Shown here piece after piece: positions 33,301 to 41,744 of a stretch of DNA of 50,672 bases. The notes under the pieces were generated by a model. That model saw only the letters and a program-made list of their open reading frames with translations, was not told the DNA's origin and searched no databases. The first letter of the stretch is position 1, and every line of letters starts with the position of its first letter. Source of the DNA: JANMDN01 sp031376285. GTDB lineage: Bacteria; Actinomycetota; Thermoleophilia; Miltoncostaeales; Miltoncostaeaceae. Made by a program: the position numbers and the translations under genes. The stretch spans positions 1-50,672 of the forward strand of contig JANMDN010000076.1 in assembly GCA_031376285.1 (NCBI GenBank), in the 5' to 3' direction.

Positions 33301-33306
33301 AGTGTA
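33301..33306 (-). promoter_or_regulatory. Leaderless promoter -10 (TACACT) of gpgS
   Basis: TACACT on the minus strand ends 8 bp before GTG 33292. Confidence 0.55.
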
Positions 33307-33425
33307 GGGGCAGGGCTGCGGCGGCACCACGGGCATACGTACGCTACCCTCCCGGACCGTGCGGCCCCGAGCGAGGTCGCACCGGCGCGCCACCATGTCG
33401 AGAGTGGCGCACGGGGAGGCAGAAC

Positions 33426-33512
33426 GTGTCCTCCATGGCTTCGGAGATCGACGTTTCTGACGCTCAGACAGAGGATGGGTCGGGACCATGGGCAAAGAAC
33501 TCAAGGGCTTAG
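33426..33512 (+). CDS. 28-codon upstream ORF overlapping rmlA
   Basis: GTG 33426 is preceded about 6 bp upstream by a strong GGGGAGG, better than the ribosome site of rmlA itself. It encodes an acidic, Ser-rich 28-residue peptide (SSMASEIDVSDAQTEDG...) and ends at TAG 33510-33512, 25 bp inside rmlA in another frame. It may be a leader peptide whose translation delivers ribosomes to the rmlA ATG. It has no recognisable domain. Confidence 0.45.
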   Translation: MSSMASEIDVSDAQTEDGSGPWAKNSRA

Positions 33513-34561
33513 TGCTCTCCGGTGGGGCTGGGACGCGCCTTCGGCCGATCACCCACACGAGCGCAAAGCAACTCGTTCCCGTCGCGAACAAGCCGGTCCT
33601 CTTCTATGGCCTCACCGCACTGAGGGATGCCGGGGTGACCGACATCGGGATCATCGTCGGTGACACCCACGCGGAGATCGAGGCTGCCGTCGGGGACGGA
33701 TCCTCGCTCGGTATCCGGGTGACCTACATTCGCCAGGATGCCCCCCTTGGTCTCGCCCACGCGGTCCTGACCGCCGAGCCCTTCCTCGGCGACCATCCCT
33801 TCGTCATGTACCTCGGCGACAACCTCCTGCGCGACGGGATCACTGAGCTTGTGACCCGCTTCAGGGACAGCGCGCCCGACGCCATGATCCTGCTTCAACA
33901 GGTACCCGATCCAGAGTCCTACGGTGTGGCAGAACTCGCCGGAGACCAGGTGGTCCGGCTCGAGGAAAAACCGAAGGAACCGAGGAGCGACCTCGCGCTG
34001 GTGGGCGTCTACATGTTCACGACGGCGATCTGGGAATCGGCCAAGGCGATCAAGCCCTCCGCCCGTGGTGAGCTCGAGATCACCGACGCCATTCAGCACC
34101 TGATCGATCGAGGTCTGCGTGTCGAACCGCACCGTGTCAGCGGGTGGTGGAAGGACACCGGGCGTCTCGATGACATGCTCGAAGCCAACCGCCTGATCCT
34201 CGACGTGATGGAGCATCGCATCGACGGTGAGGTCGTCCGGAGCACCGTCGAGGGACGCGTGGTTCTCGAGGCGGGTGCACGGCTCGTCGATTCCAGCGTA
34301 CGCGGGCCGGCGATCATCGGGGCAGGCGCCCTCATCGAGAACGCCTACATCGGCCCGTACACCGCCATCTCTCCCGGGGTGACGATTCGTCACGCGGAGG
34401 TCGAGCACAGCATTATTCTCGATGACAGTCGGATCGAGAACCTCGACGCTCGCGTCGAGGCGAGCCTCGTCGGACGTGGGGTCACAATCGCCCGAACCGA
34501 CGAGAAACCCCGCGCGTACCGCTTCATGGTTGGCGACTCGTCCTCGATCGGCATCGTCTAG
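33488..34561 (+). CDS. rmlA: Glucose-1-phosphate thymidylyltransferase (long form)
   Basis: 357 residues. Nucleotidyltransferase domain 1-240 with LSGGAGTRLRP (residues 10-20), the Lys in KQLVPVANKP and a YLGDNL metal site; C-terminal left-handed beta-helix (~245-340) with hexapeptide-like turns. It activates glucose-1-phosphate with dTTP to dTDP-glucose, the first step of dTDP-rhamnose. The extra beta-helix marks the long RmlA subfamily common in actinobacteria and archaea, which may act on other sugars. ATG 33488 lies inside the upstream 28-codon frame. The promoter is probably one of the TACGCT/TACCCT boxes near 33340-33350. Confidence 0.92.
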   Translation: MGKELKGLVLSGGAGTRLRPITHTSAKQLVPVANKPVLFYGLTALRDAGVTDIGIIVGDTHAEIEAAVGDGSSLGIRVTYIRQDAPLGLAHAVLTAEPFLGDHPFVMYLGDNLLRDGITELVTRFRDSAPDAMILLQQVPDPESYGVAELAGDQVVRLEEKPKEPRSDLALVGVYMFTTAIWESAKAIKPSARGELEITDAIQHLIDRGLRVEPHRVSGWWKDTGRLDDMLEANRLILDVMEHRIDGEVVRSTVEGRVVLEAGARLVDSSVRGPAIIGAGALIENAYIGPYTAISPGVTIRHAEVEHSIILDDSRIENLDARVEASLVGRGVTIARTDEKPRAYRFMVGDSSSIGIV

Positions 34562-34586
34562 ACCGGTGCCCGGGTGGTCCTACTGG

Positions 34587-34672
34587 CACAGAACTGTGAC
34601 ATCGATCGCGCAACGTGACGCACATTTCGAACTACGCTGAAACCGGGTGGTGGTCCGGGGTGGCCCCCGGGG
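34587..34672 (+). repeat. Dispersed intergenic element, copy 3
   Basis: Box CACAGAACTGTG (itself a 5-bp hairpin) at 34587-34598, TACGCT at 34633-34638, core from 34639 with the T-C variant to 34668, and CCCCGGGG at 34665-34672. The core ends 20 bp before the rmlD start, so here it would be the 5' leader of rmlD-rmlB. Confidence 0.8.
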
Positions 34673-34688
34673 TGATCGGTGGACGGTC

Positions 34689-35540
34689 GTGAGGATTCTC
34701 GTCACCGGGGCCTCCGGAATGCTCGGTCGCGACCTCGTGGCGCACCTGTCCGCCCGTCACGACGTCACCGGATGTGACCTCGAGGTGGACATCACCGATG
34801 CTACTGCGGTCGCGCGATTTGTCGCTGACGTTCGCCCCGAAGCGATTGTGCACTGTGCCGCCTGGACCGATGTCGACGGCGCCGAGGCGAGCGAGGCGCA
34901 AGCGTTCGCGGTCAACGGAGGCGGGAGTGGCAACGTCGCTCGGGCCGCGGCCGCGAGTGCCACCCCTCTCGTCGTCATCTCGACGGACTACGTCTTCGAC
35001 GGATCGAGCGGTAGCGACTACGTCGAGGATGCCCCGACCACCCCGATTGGGGCCTACGGTCGGACCAAACTCGCCGGCGAACAGGCCGCCATCGATGCCC
35101 ACCCGGGCGGGGTCAGGATCGCTCGAACCGCATGGCTCTACGGTCGGCATGGGCGAAACTTCGTTGACACGATGCTTCGTGTCGGTGGTGAGCGCGGCGT
35201 CGTTGACGTCGTCGATGACCAGGTCGGTTGCCCCACGTGGACACGCGACCTGGCACCCGCCCTTGAAGCGCTGATCGACCTTCCAGCAGGCGTCTACCAC
35301 ACCGCCGGAGCAGGCTCGGTGACCTGGGCGGACTTTGCGCAAGCAATCTTCGAGGAGGCCGGTGTCACCTGCGAGGTCCGGCGGATCCACACCGCCGACC
35401 TTGGTCGCCCTGCACCGCGCCCCGCCAGGTCGGTCCTCGCGGTGACCAAGGCGGGGGCCCCGAGGCTTCGCCCTTGGCGCGACGCGCTTCGTGACTACAT
35501 TCGATCGGCCGAAACGGCCCCGGAGGTACCCAACCGATGA
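34689..35540 (+). CDS. rmlD: dTDP-4-dehydrorhamnose reductase
   Basis: 283 residues from GTG 34689, which gives the natural N-terminus RILVTGASGMLG (NADPH-binding GxxGxxG). Other marks: CAAWTDVDGAE, STDYVFDG, and the catalytic YGRTK (Tyr/Lys). It reduces dTDP-4-dehydro-L-rhamnose to dTDP-L-rhamnose. The open frame also continues upstream through the repeat core from GTG 34647, but that extension has no counterpart in the family. It is coupled to rmlB by an ATGA overlap. Confidence 0.92.
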   Translation: MRILVTGASGMLGRDLVAHLSARHDVTGCDLEVDITDATAVARFVADVRPEAIVHCAAWTDVDGAEASEAQAFAVNGGGSGNVARAAAASATPLVVISTDYVFDGSSGSDYVEDAPTTPIGAYGRTKLAGEQAAIDAHPGGVRIARTAWLYGRHGRNFVDTMLRVGGERGVVDVVDDQVGCPTWTRDLAPALEALIDLPAGVYHTAGAGSVTWADFAQAIFEEAGVTCEVRRIHTADLGRPAPRPARSVLAVTKAGAPRLRPWRDALRDYIRSAETAPEVPNR

Positions 35541-36529
35541 AGCTTCTTGTCACCGGTGGATGCGGCTTCATCGGCTCGCACTTCATCCACCTCGCCCTTG
35601 AACGCGGCGCGAGCGTCGTGAACCTCGACAAGCTCACCTACGCCGGCAATCCCGCCAACCTGGCTGACGTCGAGGCGCACCCGAGCTACCAGTTCGTTCA
35701 CGGTGACATCGCCGACCCAGTCGTCGTCGCAACGGCGACCGAGGGCGCCGACGTGGTCGTCAACTTTGCCGCCGAGAGCCATGTCGACCGGAGCATCCTT
35801 GACCCTGGCGAGTTCATCCGAACAGACGTTATGGGCACGGCGACGCTGCTTCACGCCGCACAGCGGGCCGGCGTCTCGCGCTTCCTCCAAGTGTCGACCG
35901 ACGAGGTGTACGGCTCGATCGTCGAGGGCGCCTTCCGGGAGACCGATCCCATCTCGCCCTCGAGCCCGTACTCGGCGAGTAAGGCCGGCGGGGACCTCCA
36001 GGTGCTCGCCTGGCACCGCACGTACGGGATCGACGCCGTTATCACGCGCGGGTCGAACACGTACGGACCGAAGCAGTACCCCGAGAAGCTGATTCCGCTC
36101 TTCGTGACGAACGCGCTCGACGGTGAGGCGCTCCCCGTCTACGGCGACGGGATGCAGATCCGAGACTGGATGCACGCCGAGGATCACTGCACGGGTATTT
36201 GGACCGTCATGGATCAAGGGGTGGCGGGGGAGGTCTACAACGTCGGTGGTGGCCACGAGGTTCCAAATATCGAGATCACCCATGAGATCCTCGCCCTCAC
36301 GGGCGGGGACGACTCCCTGATCCGCTACGTCGCCGATCGCCCCGGGCACGATCGTCGCTACGCCCTCGACACGACCAAGCTGCGGGGCCTCGGCTGGGAG
36401 CCCGCCCGTACGTTTGCGGCGTCACTCGCGGAGACGGTGGGTTGGTACCGCGACAACCGCGCGTGGTGGGAGCCCATCAAGCGGGGCGAATACCGCAGCT
36501 ACTACGAGGCGCAGTACGGCAACCGCTAG
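35537..36529 (+). CDS. rmlB: dTDP-glucose 4,6-dehydratase
   Basis: 330 residues, extended SDR with bound NAD. GGCGFIGSHF (residues 7-16), SYQFVHGDI, the catalytic triad region STDEVYGS (with the Asp-Glu pair) and YSASK (Tyr/Lys), and RGSNTYGPKQYPEKLIP, the classical RmlB substrate motif. It converts dTDP-glucose to dTDP-4-dehydro-6-deoxyglucose. The rml set here is A-D-B; rmlC (3,5-epimerase) is not in the window and must be elsewhere if rhamnose is made. Confidence 0.95.
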   Translation: MKLLVTGGCGFIGSHFIHLALERGASVVNLDKLTYAGNPANLADVEAHPSYQFVHGDIADPVVVATATEGADVVVNFAAESHVDRSILDPGEFIRTDVMGTATLLHAAQRAGVSRFLQVSTDEVYGSIVEGAFRETDPISPSSPYSASKAGGDLQVLAWHRTYGIDAVITRGSNTYGPKQYPEKLIPLFVTNALDGEALPVYGDGMQIRDWMHAEDHCTGIWTVMDQGVAGEVYNVGGGHEVPNIEITHEILALTGGDDSLIRYVADRPGHDRRYALDTTKLRGLGWEPARTFAASLAETVGWYRDNRAWWEPIKRGEYRSYYEAQYGNR

Positions 36530-36838
36530 CGAAGGCGTGGGGTGTCAGGCACCTGCTGCGGGCGTCCGACCAGGGTGGCAAGCGACGTGGTGCCAGACAC
36601 GCCAACGAACGGTTCGCCGCGAGTGACTGGTGTCTGATCTGACACTCCCGAGGCGGGGATCCTCGCTCAGTGCTGAGCTCACCTCCAGGCACCAAGCCGC
36701 AAACTGCGTCAACGGTGCGCGGTCGTTGGACTCGCCGTTCGCATGTCGTGCAACATGTCGGCGGGTCACGTGAGAAGGCGGTTCCGGCAAGCCGCCGAAC
36801 CTTGTGGGGTGGACCGCGCCCGGCTACCGTGCCTTCCC
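36530..36838. other. Intergenic region with several short palindromes
   Basis: 309 bp without a supported gene. Four related inverted repeats of the type GGTGYC-A-GRCACC: GGTGTCAGGCACC (36541-36553), GGTGCCAGACAC (36589-36600), GGTGTC-TGATCT-GACACT (36629-36646) and a half site CCAGGCACC (36685-36693). A separate perfect hairpin GCTCAG-TG-CTGAGC lies at 36665-36678. TACCGT at 36825-36830 is the promoter box of the next gene. Confidence 0.6.
36825..36830 (+). promoter_or_regulatory. Leaderless promoter -10 (TACCGT)
   Basis: TACCGT ends 8 bp before GTG 36839, which supports that start for the SpoIID-like protein. Confidence 0.5.
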
Positions 36839-38011
36839 GTGATCGCTTGCCTGCGCCCATCGATGCGGCGCCTCCTCACGGTCGTCGTTTCGGCGATGGG
36901 CGTCGCCCCGGCCGCTGCCGCGGCTGACGCTCGCTTCACCTTCCAAGGCGGAGGCTTCGGTCACGGTGTCGGTATGCCGCAGTACGGAGCGTATGGCGCG
37001 GCCCTGGCCGGGTGGGATGCGCCGCGGATCCTGGGGTACTTCTACCGGGGTGCTCAGCTTGCGAGCATTCAACCGGGCGCGGTGCGTGTGCTTATCACGA
37101 GCGGTCGAGCCCGGGTGGCGGTGTCAAGCACGACGGCGTGGCAGATCGTCGACGAGCAGGCCCAACCCCCGACGGCGCTCCAGCTGGCCGCTGGCGCCTC
37201 CTACATCGTCACCCGCGACGGCGCCGGTTTCGCGCTCACAGGTCCGAGCGGCGTGGTCGCGGCCCGCCTCCCCGGGCAGGGCCGCCTCCAACCGATGAAC
37301 GCCGACGGTTCGCTCTTGGTGGGCGCCCGTGCCTATCGGGGCGCCACGCGCCTGACTCCGGCCGGTGGCCTCATCGACATCGTCAACGTGGTCGACATCG
37401 AGCAGTACCTTTGGGGCGTGGTCCCCCGCGAGATGCCCAGTAAGTGGGGGGACAACGCAGCCGCGGCGCTTCAGGCGCAGGCCGTTGCGGCCCGAACGTA
37501 CGCGGTCGCTGGGCTTCACCCTGATCGGGCCTTCGACATGTATCCGGACCAGCGCAGCCAAGTTTACGGCGGCGTCGCCGATGAGGACCCACGCACGACC
37601 GCTGCGGTTGCCGCGACCCAAGGGCAGGTCCTCGTTTACGACGGTCGCCCGATCACCGCCTTTTTCTTCTCGTCCTCAGGTGGCCGAACCGAGAACGTCA
37701 AGAACATCTTCCCGTCCGACTCGCCGATGCCCTACCTCGTCAGCGTCCCCGACCCATTCGATCGCTTGTACTCACCGAACCACCGGTGGAGTCCGGCGCC
37801 GACGTTCACCGGTAAACGTCTCGGCGCGCTGCTCGGAACCGGTCCCGTTCGCCGCACCAAGATCCTGGCGCGCGGTGAATCGGGTCGCGTCCTGCAACTC
37901 CAGCTGACAAACCGCCGCGGAGTCGTTCAAATCCGCACCGGGGCTCAGGTCCGCCGGGCCCTGGGTCTTCGAGACACGCTGTTTCGGATCGTCCGCAAGC
38001 CCGGCGCGTAA
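36839..38011 (+). CDS. Secreted SpoIID/LytB-domain protein
   Basis: 390 residues from GTG 36839 (ATG 36863 is an alternative eight codons in). A signal peptide (RRLLTVVVSAMGVAPAAAAA) is followed by FTFQGGGFGHGVGMPQYGAYGAAL and, in the middle, YLWGVVPREMPSKWG...AALQAQAVAARTYA and SSSGGRTEN, the SpoIID core motifs. SpoIID of Bacillus is a lytic transglycosylase that removes stem-free glycan during sporulation; outside spore-formers the domain occurs in secreted wall-modifying proteins. In this protein the GFGHGVGMPQYGA motif, normally near the end of SpoIID domains, is at the N-terminus: a circular rearrangement typical of actinobacterial members. It likely acts on peptidoglycan. Confidence 0.85.
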   Translation: MIACLRPSMRRLLTVVVSAMGVAPAAAAADARFTFQGGGFGHGVGMPQYGAYGAALAGWDAPRILGYFYRGAQLASIQPGAVRVLITSGRARVAVSSTTAWQIVDEQAQPPTALQLAAGASYIVTRDGAGFALTGPSGVVAARLPGQGRLQPMNADGSLLVGARAYRGATRLTPAGGLIDIVNVVDIEQYLWGVVPREMPSKWGDNAAAALQAQAVAARTYAVAGLHPDRAFDMYPDQRSQVYGGVADEDPRTTAAVAATQGQVLVYDGRPITAFFFSSSGGRTENVKNIFPSDSPMPYLVSVPDPFDRLYSPNHRWSPAPTFTGKRLGALLGTGPVRRTKILARGESGRVLQLQLTNRRGVVQIRTGAQVRRALGLRDTLFRIVRKPGA

Positions 38012-38029
38012 GCGCGAGGCGGGCGCCGG
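38001..38029. terminator. Hairpin between convergent genes
   Basis: CCGGCGC (38001-38007) and GCGCCGG (38023-38029) form a perfect 7-bp stem around 15 nt, spanning the stop of the SpoIID-like gene and abutting the stop of the acetyltransferase at 38030. A probable bidirectional terminator. Confidence 0.5.
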
Positions 38030-38725
38030 CTACTGCGCGTCGAGCAGTTCCTCAGGTGGCACGTCGCGCCACACACGCGCGGGCACTCCGGCGACGAGCT
38101 TGCCGGCCGGAACGTCCTTCGTGACAAGAGCGCCCGCTGCGACGAAGGCTTCCTCGCCGATCTCGATGCCTGGGAGGAGTACGACGCCGCCGCCGACGCG
38201 GGCGCCGCGTCGGATGATGGCGCCCTTGATTTGGCTGTGGCGCGCTTCGGTCCGCCCCATGAAGTTGTCGTTGGTCGTCGTCACGCAAGGCGCGATGAAG
38301 ACATGGTCCTCGAGCTCCGAGTACGCGGTGATGTAGGAGTTTGACTGGATCTTCGTGAACGCACCGATCGCGACATCGTTTTCGACGCACACACCTCGCC
38401 CGACGACGACGCCCTCCCCGAGCGTGCAGCGCTCGCGGACCGAGGCGATATCGCCGATGATCGACTTCGGCCCGATCGTGGTGCCCGCATAGACGAGGGC
38501 CCCGCTGCAGATCGCGGCTCCCGCACCGATCTGACACGGCGGGAGATCGACGCGTTTCGCGGTCGAGCGGCTACCAAGGCGCGGCTGCTTGCCGATCACG
38601 ACGTTGTCCTGGATGACGACGCCATCGCCGATGATGCTCCCGGCGTGGATCACCACGTTCGCCCCGATCTCGACGTCCGCACCGATCACAACGCCATCCC
38701 CCAGAAACAGGTTCTCTCGGCTCAT
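38030..38725 (-). CDS. Hexapeptide-repeat N-acetyltransferase (WbpD/WlbB-like)
   Basis: 231 residues, almost entirely left-handed beta-helix hexapeptide turns (DGVVIGADVEIGANVVIHAG and similar), with the loop APCVTTTNDNFMGR and the C-terminal LVAGVPARVWR typical of sugar-nucleotide N-acetyltransferases. In the WbpA-B-E-D pathway this enzyme acetylates the 3-amino group of UDP-GlcNAc3NA. Two neighbours upstream encode the matching dehydrogenases, and all three genes overlap by 4 bp, which makes that role likely, though other amino-sugar substrates are possible. Confidence 0.85.
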   Translation of the reverse strand: MSRENLFLGDGVVIGADVEIGANVVIHAGSIIGDGVVIQDNVVIGKQPRLGSRSTAKRVDLPPCQIGAGAAICSGALVYAGTTIGPKSIIGDIASVRERCTLGEGVVVGRGVCVENDVAIGAFTKIQSNSYITAYSELEDHVFIAPCVTTTNDNFMGRTEARHSQIKGAIIRRGARVGGGVVLLPGIEIGEEAFVAAGALVTKDVPAGKLVAGVPARVWRDVPPEELLDAQ

Positions 38726-39738
38726 GTGGTCCTCCCCGCGGTGAGGTCAATGGGACGGCCCGACTCTGCAATTGATCGCGTCATGGCTTCGAGCACCTCG
38801 ACCACCGCGACGCCCTCCGCGCCGCCGGCGACCGGAGCCGTCCCGTTTTGGATTGCGTCAATGAAGTGCTGGCAGACGAGGCGCAGTGGCTCGTCTGCGG
38901 CGATCTTGGGGCTCCAGATATCGCCGGAGCGTACCTGGATGTACTCGCCGTAGCTGTCGGTTTTCGGAATCGGGCCCTTGTCGTAGACCGTGAGCTTGCG
39001 CTCCGACTCCATGTCGTCGAAGACCGCCATCTTGTGGTCCCCTATCACGGTCATCCGTCGGATCTTGTGCGGGTCGAGCCACGACAGGTGCAGGTGGCCG
39101 ATGACCCCCGAGGCGAAACGAACGAGGCCGAACACGACGTCCTCGACACCGGGTTGGAGGTAGCTTTGGCCCGTCGCTTGGGCTTCGATCGGCACCTCAC
39201 CGGCGAGGTGGATCATCACCGAGATGTCGTGCGGCCCGAGGCTCCAGAGCGCGTTCTCGTCGGGCCGGACGATGCCGAGGTTCTGGCGGTTGCCGTAGAG
39301 GTAGAAGACGCTCCCGAGGCTGCCGTCCTGGATCAAGCCTTTGAGTCGCTCGACGGCCGGGTGGAAGACCAACAGGTGATCGACCATCAACGTGAGTCCG
39401 CGCTGCGAGGCGCGATCAGCGACCGCGCGGGCATCCGCCGCCGTCAGGGCAAGCGGCTTTTCGACGAAACAATGCTTCCCGGCATCAAGTGCGCGCAGCG
39501 CGAGGGCGGCATGTGTCGGAACCGACGTCGCGATGATGACGGCGTCCAGTTCCGGGTCGGCCAGCATCTCGTCGAGATCGGTGGTCGTCTGCACCCCTGC
39601 GTAGCTCACGGCGTGCCGGTCGAGGAGGCCTTGGTCGAGATCGCACAGCCAACCCAGATTGCAGTCGGCAAGGCGGGCAAAGTTGCGGGCCAGGTTCGGC
39701 CCCCAATAGTTCATGCCGACGATACCGACGTTGATCAC
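38722..39738 (-). CDS. Gfo/Idh/MocA oxidoreductase (WbpB/WlbA-like)
   Basis: 338 residues. N-terminal Rossmann domain with GIVGMNYWGPN (residues 5-15), DLDQG after strand 2 and the catalytic EKP (VEKPLAL, near residue 94). In the C-terminal domain DVSVMIH-type helix is seen as GPHDISVMIHLAG, with the family His. It probably oxidises C3 of UDP-GlcNAcA, the step before transamination. GTG 39738 overlaps the stop of the upstream 6-dehydrogenase and its own stop overlaps the acetyltransferase start, so the three are one translational unit. Confidence 0.87.
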   Translation of the reverse strand: MINVGIVGMNYWGPNLARNFARLADCNLGWLCDLDQGLLDRHAVSYAGVQTTTDLDEMLADPELDAVIIATSVPTHAALALRALDAGKHCFVEKPLALTAADARAVADRASQRGLTLMVDHLLVFHPAVERLKGLIQDGSLGSVFYLYGNRQNLGIVRPDENALWSLGPHDISVMIHLAGEVPIEAQATGQSYLQPGVEDVVFGLVRFASGVIGHLHLSWLDPHKIRRMTVIGDHKMAVFDDMESERKLTVYDKGPIPKTDSYGEYIQVRSGDIWSPKIAADEPLRLVCQHFIDAIQNGTAPVAGGAEGVAVVEVLEAMTRSIAESGRPIDLTAGRTT

Positions 39739-41006
39739 AGGCGCACGACCTTGTCCGACTCCTCCCGCAGGGCATTTCGGAGATCGACGACGCGTTCGCT
39801 GTGCTCGACGATCTGAACGTAGTCGACGTTCTTGTGGTCGGTCACAACCACGGCGCAGTCGAAGCCCTCGATCGCTTCGTCACTCAGCTCAACCGACAGG
39901 AGACCCAGCTTCGGGAGCGCGGCCACATGGGGGTCGTGGTAGCTCACCTCGGCCCCTTCGCGGCGCAGGAGTTCGATGATTCGAAGCGCGGGGGACTCGC
40001 GGGTGTCGCTCACGTCGGGTTTGTACGCAACCCCGAGGACGAGCACTCGGCTGCCGTTCAGTGCCTTGCGCGAGCGGTTCAGCGCCTGTGCGACCTTTCC
40101 GACGCAGAACGCGGGCATCTGGGCGTTGATCTTCCCGGCGAGTTCGATGAACTCGGTGTGGAAGTCGAACTCGCGGGCTTTCCACGTCAAGTAGAACGGG
40201 TCGATCGGGATGCAGTGCCCGCCGAGGCCGGGGCCGGGGCGGAAGGGCATGAAGCCGAACGGCTTTGTCGCGGCGGCGTCGATGACCTCCCACACGTCGA
40301 CATCCATCCGGTCGCACAGCATCGCAAGCTCGTTTACGAGGGCGATGTTGACCGCCCGAAAGATGTTCTCGAGGAGCTTTGTCATCTCCGCGACCTCAGG
40401 ACTACCAACGACGACGACCCGATCGCAGAAGCGCCCATAGAGGGCGGCGGCGCGAGCCGTGCATTCGGGTGTCAAGCCACCGACAACCTTCGGTGTGGTC
40501 TTCGTGTCGAAGTCGACCCGTCCGGGGTCGACGCGCTCGGGTGAGAACGCCAAGTGGAAGTCGCGGCCCGCGACGAGCCCCGAGCCCTCCTCGAGGGCCT
40601 CACGCAGCTCGCCGCGCGTCGTGCCGGGGTAGGTCGTCGATTCCAGCACGACCAGTTGACCGGGCACGAGATGGGATGCGAGATCTCCGGCGGCGGTGAC
40701 GACGATCGAGAGGTCCGGCTCGCGATGCTGGTCGAGCGGCGTCGGGAGGCAGATGACGACGGCCTGGCAACCGCTCATGTCTTCCCAGCGCGACGTGGCG
40801 CGAATGGTCCCCGCCGTGACGAGGGGTCCCAGACGTCCGTCGGAGATGTCCTCGATGTGCGAACGACCGGCACGCAACCCATCGACCACACGACTGGACA
40901 CATCGAGACCGATGACATCTACGCCGGCCTCGGCGAGCGTCACCGAAAGAGGGAGACCGACATATCCGAGGCCGACGACCCCGACCGGAAGGTTTGGCGA
41001 CGTCAC
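39735..41006 (-). CDS. UDP-N-acetylglucosamine 6-dehydrogenase (WbpA/WbpO-like)
   Basis: 423 residues, UDP-sugar dehydrogenase. NAD-binding GLGYVGLPL (residues 12-20), LESTTYPGTT (121-130), central helix with TKLLENIFRAVNIALVNE, catalytic Cys265 in GGHCIPIDPFYL, and the C-terminal UDP-binding GVAYKPDVSDTRESPA. The GHCIPIDPFY form points to UDP-GlcNAc-type rather than UDP-glucose substrates (inference from the WbpA/WecC branch). It makes UDP-GlcNAcA for the Gfo/Idh enzyme that follows. GTG 41006; the likely minus-strand -10 TACGAT overlaps the divergent promoter at 41038-41050. Confidence 0.9.
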   Translation of the reverse strand: MTSPNLPVGVVGLGYVGLPLSVTLAEAGVDVIGLDVSSRVVDGLRAGRSHIEDISDGRLGPLVTAGTIRATSRWEDMSGCQAVVICLPTPLDQHREPDLSIVVTAAGDLASHLVPGQLVVLESTTYPGTTRGELREALEEGSGLVAGRDFHLAFSPERVDPGRVDFDTKTTPKVVGGLTPECTARAAALYGRFCDRVVVVGSPEVAEMTKLLENIFRAVNIALVNELAMLCDRMDVDVWEVIDAAATKPFGFMPFRPGPGLGGHCIPIDPFYLTWKAREFDFHTEFIELAGKINAQMPAFCVGKVAQALNRSRKALNGSRVLVLGVAYKPDVSDTRESPALRIIELLRREGAEVSYHDPHVAALPKLGLLSVELSDEAIEGFDCAVVVTDHKNVDYVQIVEHSERVVDLRNALREESDKVVRL

Positions 41007-41037
41007 GATGTGGGTTGGTGGTGGAGACGCAAGGCGG

Positions 41038-41050
41038 CGGTATCGTACCG
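41038..41050. promoter_or_regulatory. Overlapping divergent -10 boxes in a palindrome
   Basis: CGGTATCGTACCG has 5-bp inverted arms (CGGTA/TACCG). It reads TATCGT on the plus strand and TACGAT on the minus strand, giving -10 boxes for the plus-strand membrane gene and for the minus-strand UDP-sugar dehydrogenase operon. Confidence 0.5.
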
Positions 41051-41108
41051 ACTGCCAACGAGGACGGTCGCCCCCGTTGGGGGATTCTCGTCGAGGGGAG
41101 AGGACCCG

Positions 41109-41744
41109 GTGGTCGAAGCGTCACTCGTAGATCTTCCTCGCCTGGTTCGGGTCGGCCCGGAGATGCGTTGGCGCGGCACGGCGTGTCTCGGTACCGCGGT
41201 GAGCGTCGCCGCATACTGGTTGGTCGGCTGGCTCGTCGACCAACCCTTTGTGCTCCGCGCGACCCTTTTAGCAACCCTGGCGGCCGCGCTGAGCTCGCTT
41301 GTTTTTGCGACGATCATCAGCCGAAGCAGGGTCACAAACGGCATGGCTGACCTTCTCCCCCCACCCAGCGCGTCGGTCTACGAGACGTCCGCTGATGCTC
41401 GCGACCGGCGGGGGCGCGCCCGTATCCTGCTCCTTCTGGGCGTCGTGTTGCTCCTCGCGTTTGATCGAGCAACGGGTGGCGTCGGCACGATGGCCGGCCT
41501 TGTCGTCGGGCTCACGGCGGCAGTTGGGGTGGTTGATCTGATCGAGGCGCGACGATGGTCCCGAGCCGAGGTGTCGCAGCGCCTGCGGCTCCACATCCTG
41601 CTCCCCGGCCGAGCCCTCGTCGGCGGCCTCACACACTCCTCGATCTATGCCTTGCCGTCAGGTGACGAGCCGTCGCCGGACACCAATGGGAGCCGTTCCG
41701 TCACTCCCCGGCTCCAGGCGCGGCGAGATCGGGGTCGGCGATGA
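41109..41744 (+). CDS. Four-TM membrane protein of unknown function
   Basis: 211 residues from GTG 41109 (AGAGGA about 6 bp upstream). Two pairs of hydrophobic segments near residues 22-44, 47-68, 98-114 and 120-138 are separated by a polar loop containing LPPPSASVYETSADARDRRG; the C-terminal ~70 residues are soluble and basic. No family is recognised. Its stop overlaps the methyltransferase start (ATGA), and it is divergent from the UDP-sugar cluster. Confidence 0.6.
   Translation: MVEASLVDLPRLVRVGPEMRWRGTACLGTAVSVAAYWLVGWLVDQPFVLRATLLATLAAALSSLVFATIISRSRVTNGMADLLPPPSASVYETSADARDRRGRARILLLLGVVLLLAFDRATGGVGTMAGLVVGLTAAVGVVDLIEARRWSRAEVSQRLRLHILLPGRALVGGLTHSSIYALPSGDEPSPDTNGSRSVTPRLQARRDRGRR

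Noticed and set aside
36530..36838. Transposon or IS remnant
   Set aside because: No transposase fragment, no long terminal inverted repeats or target duplications; only short palindromes.
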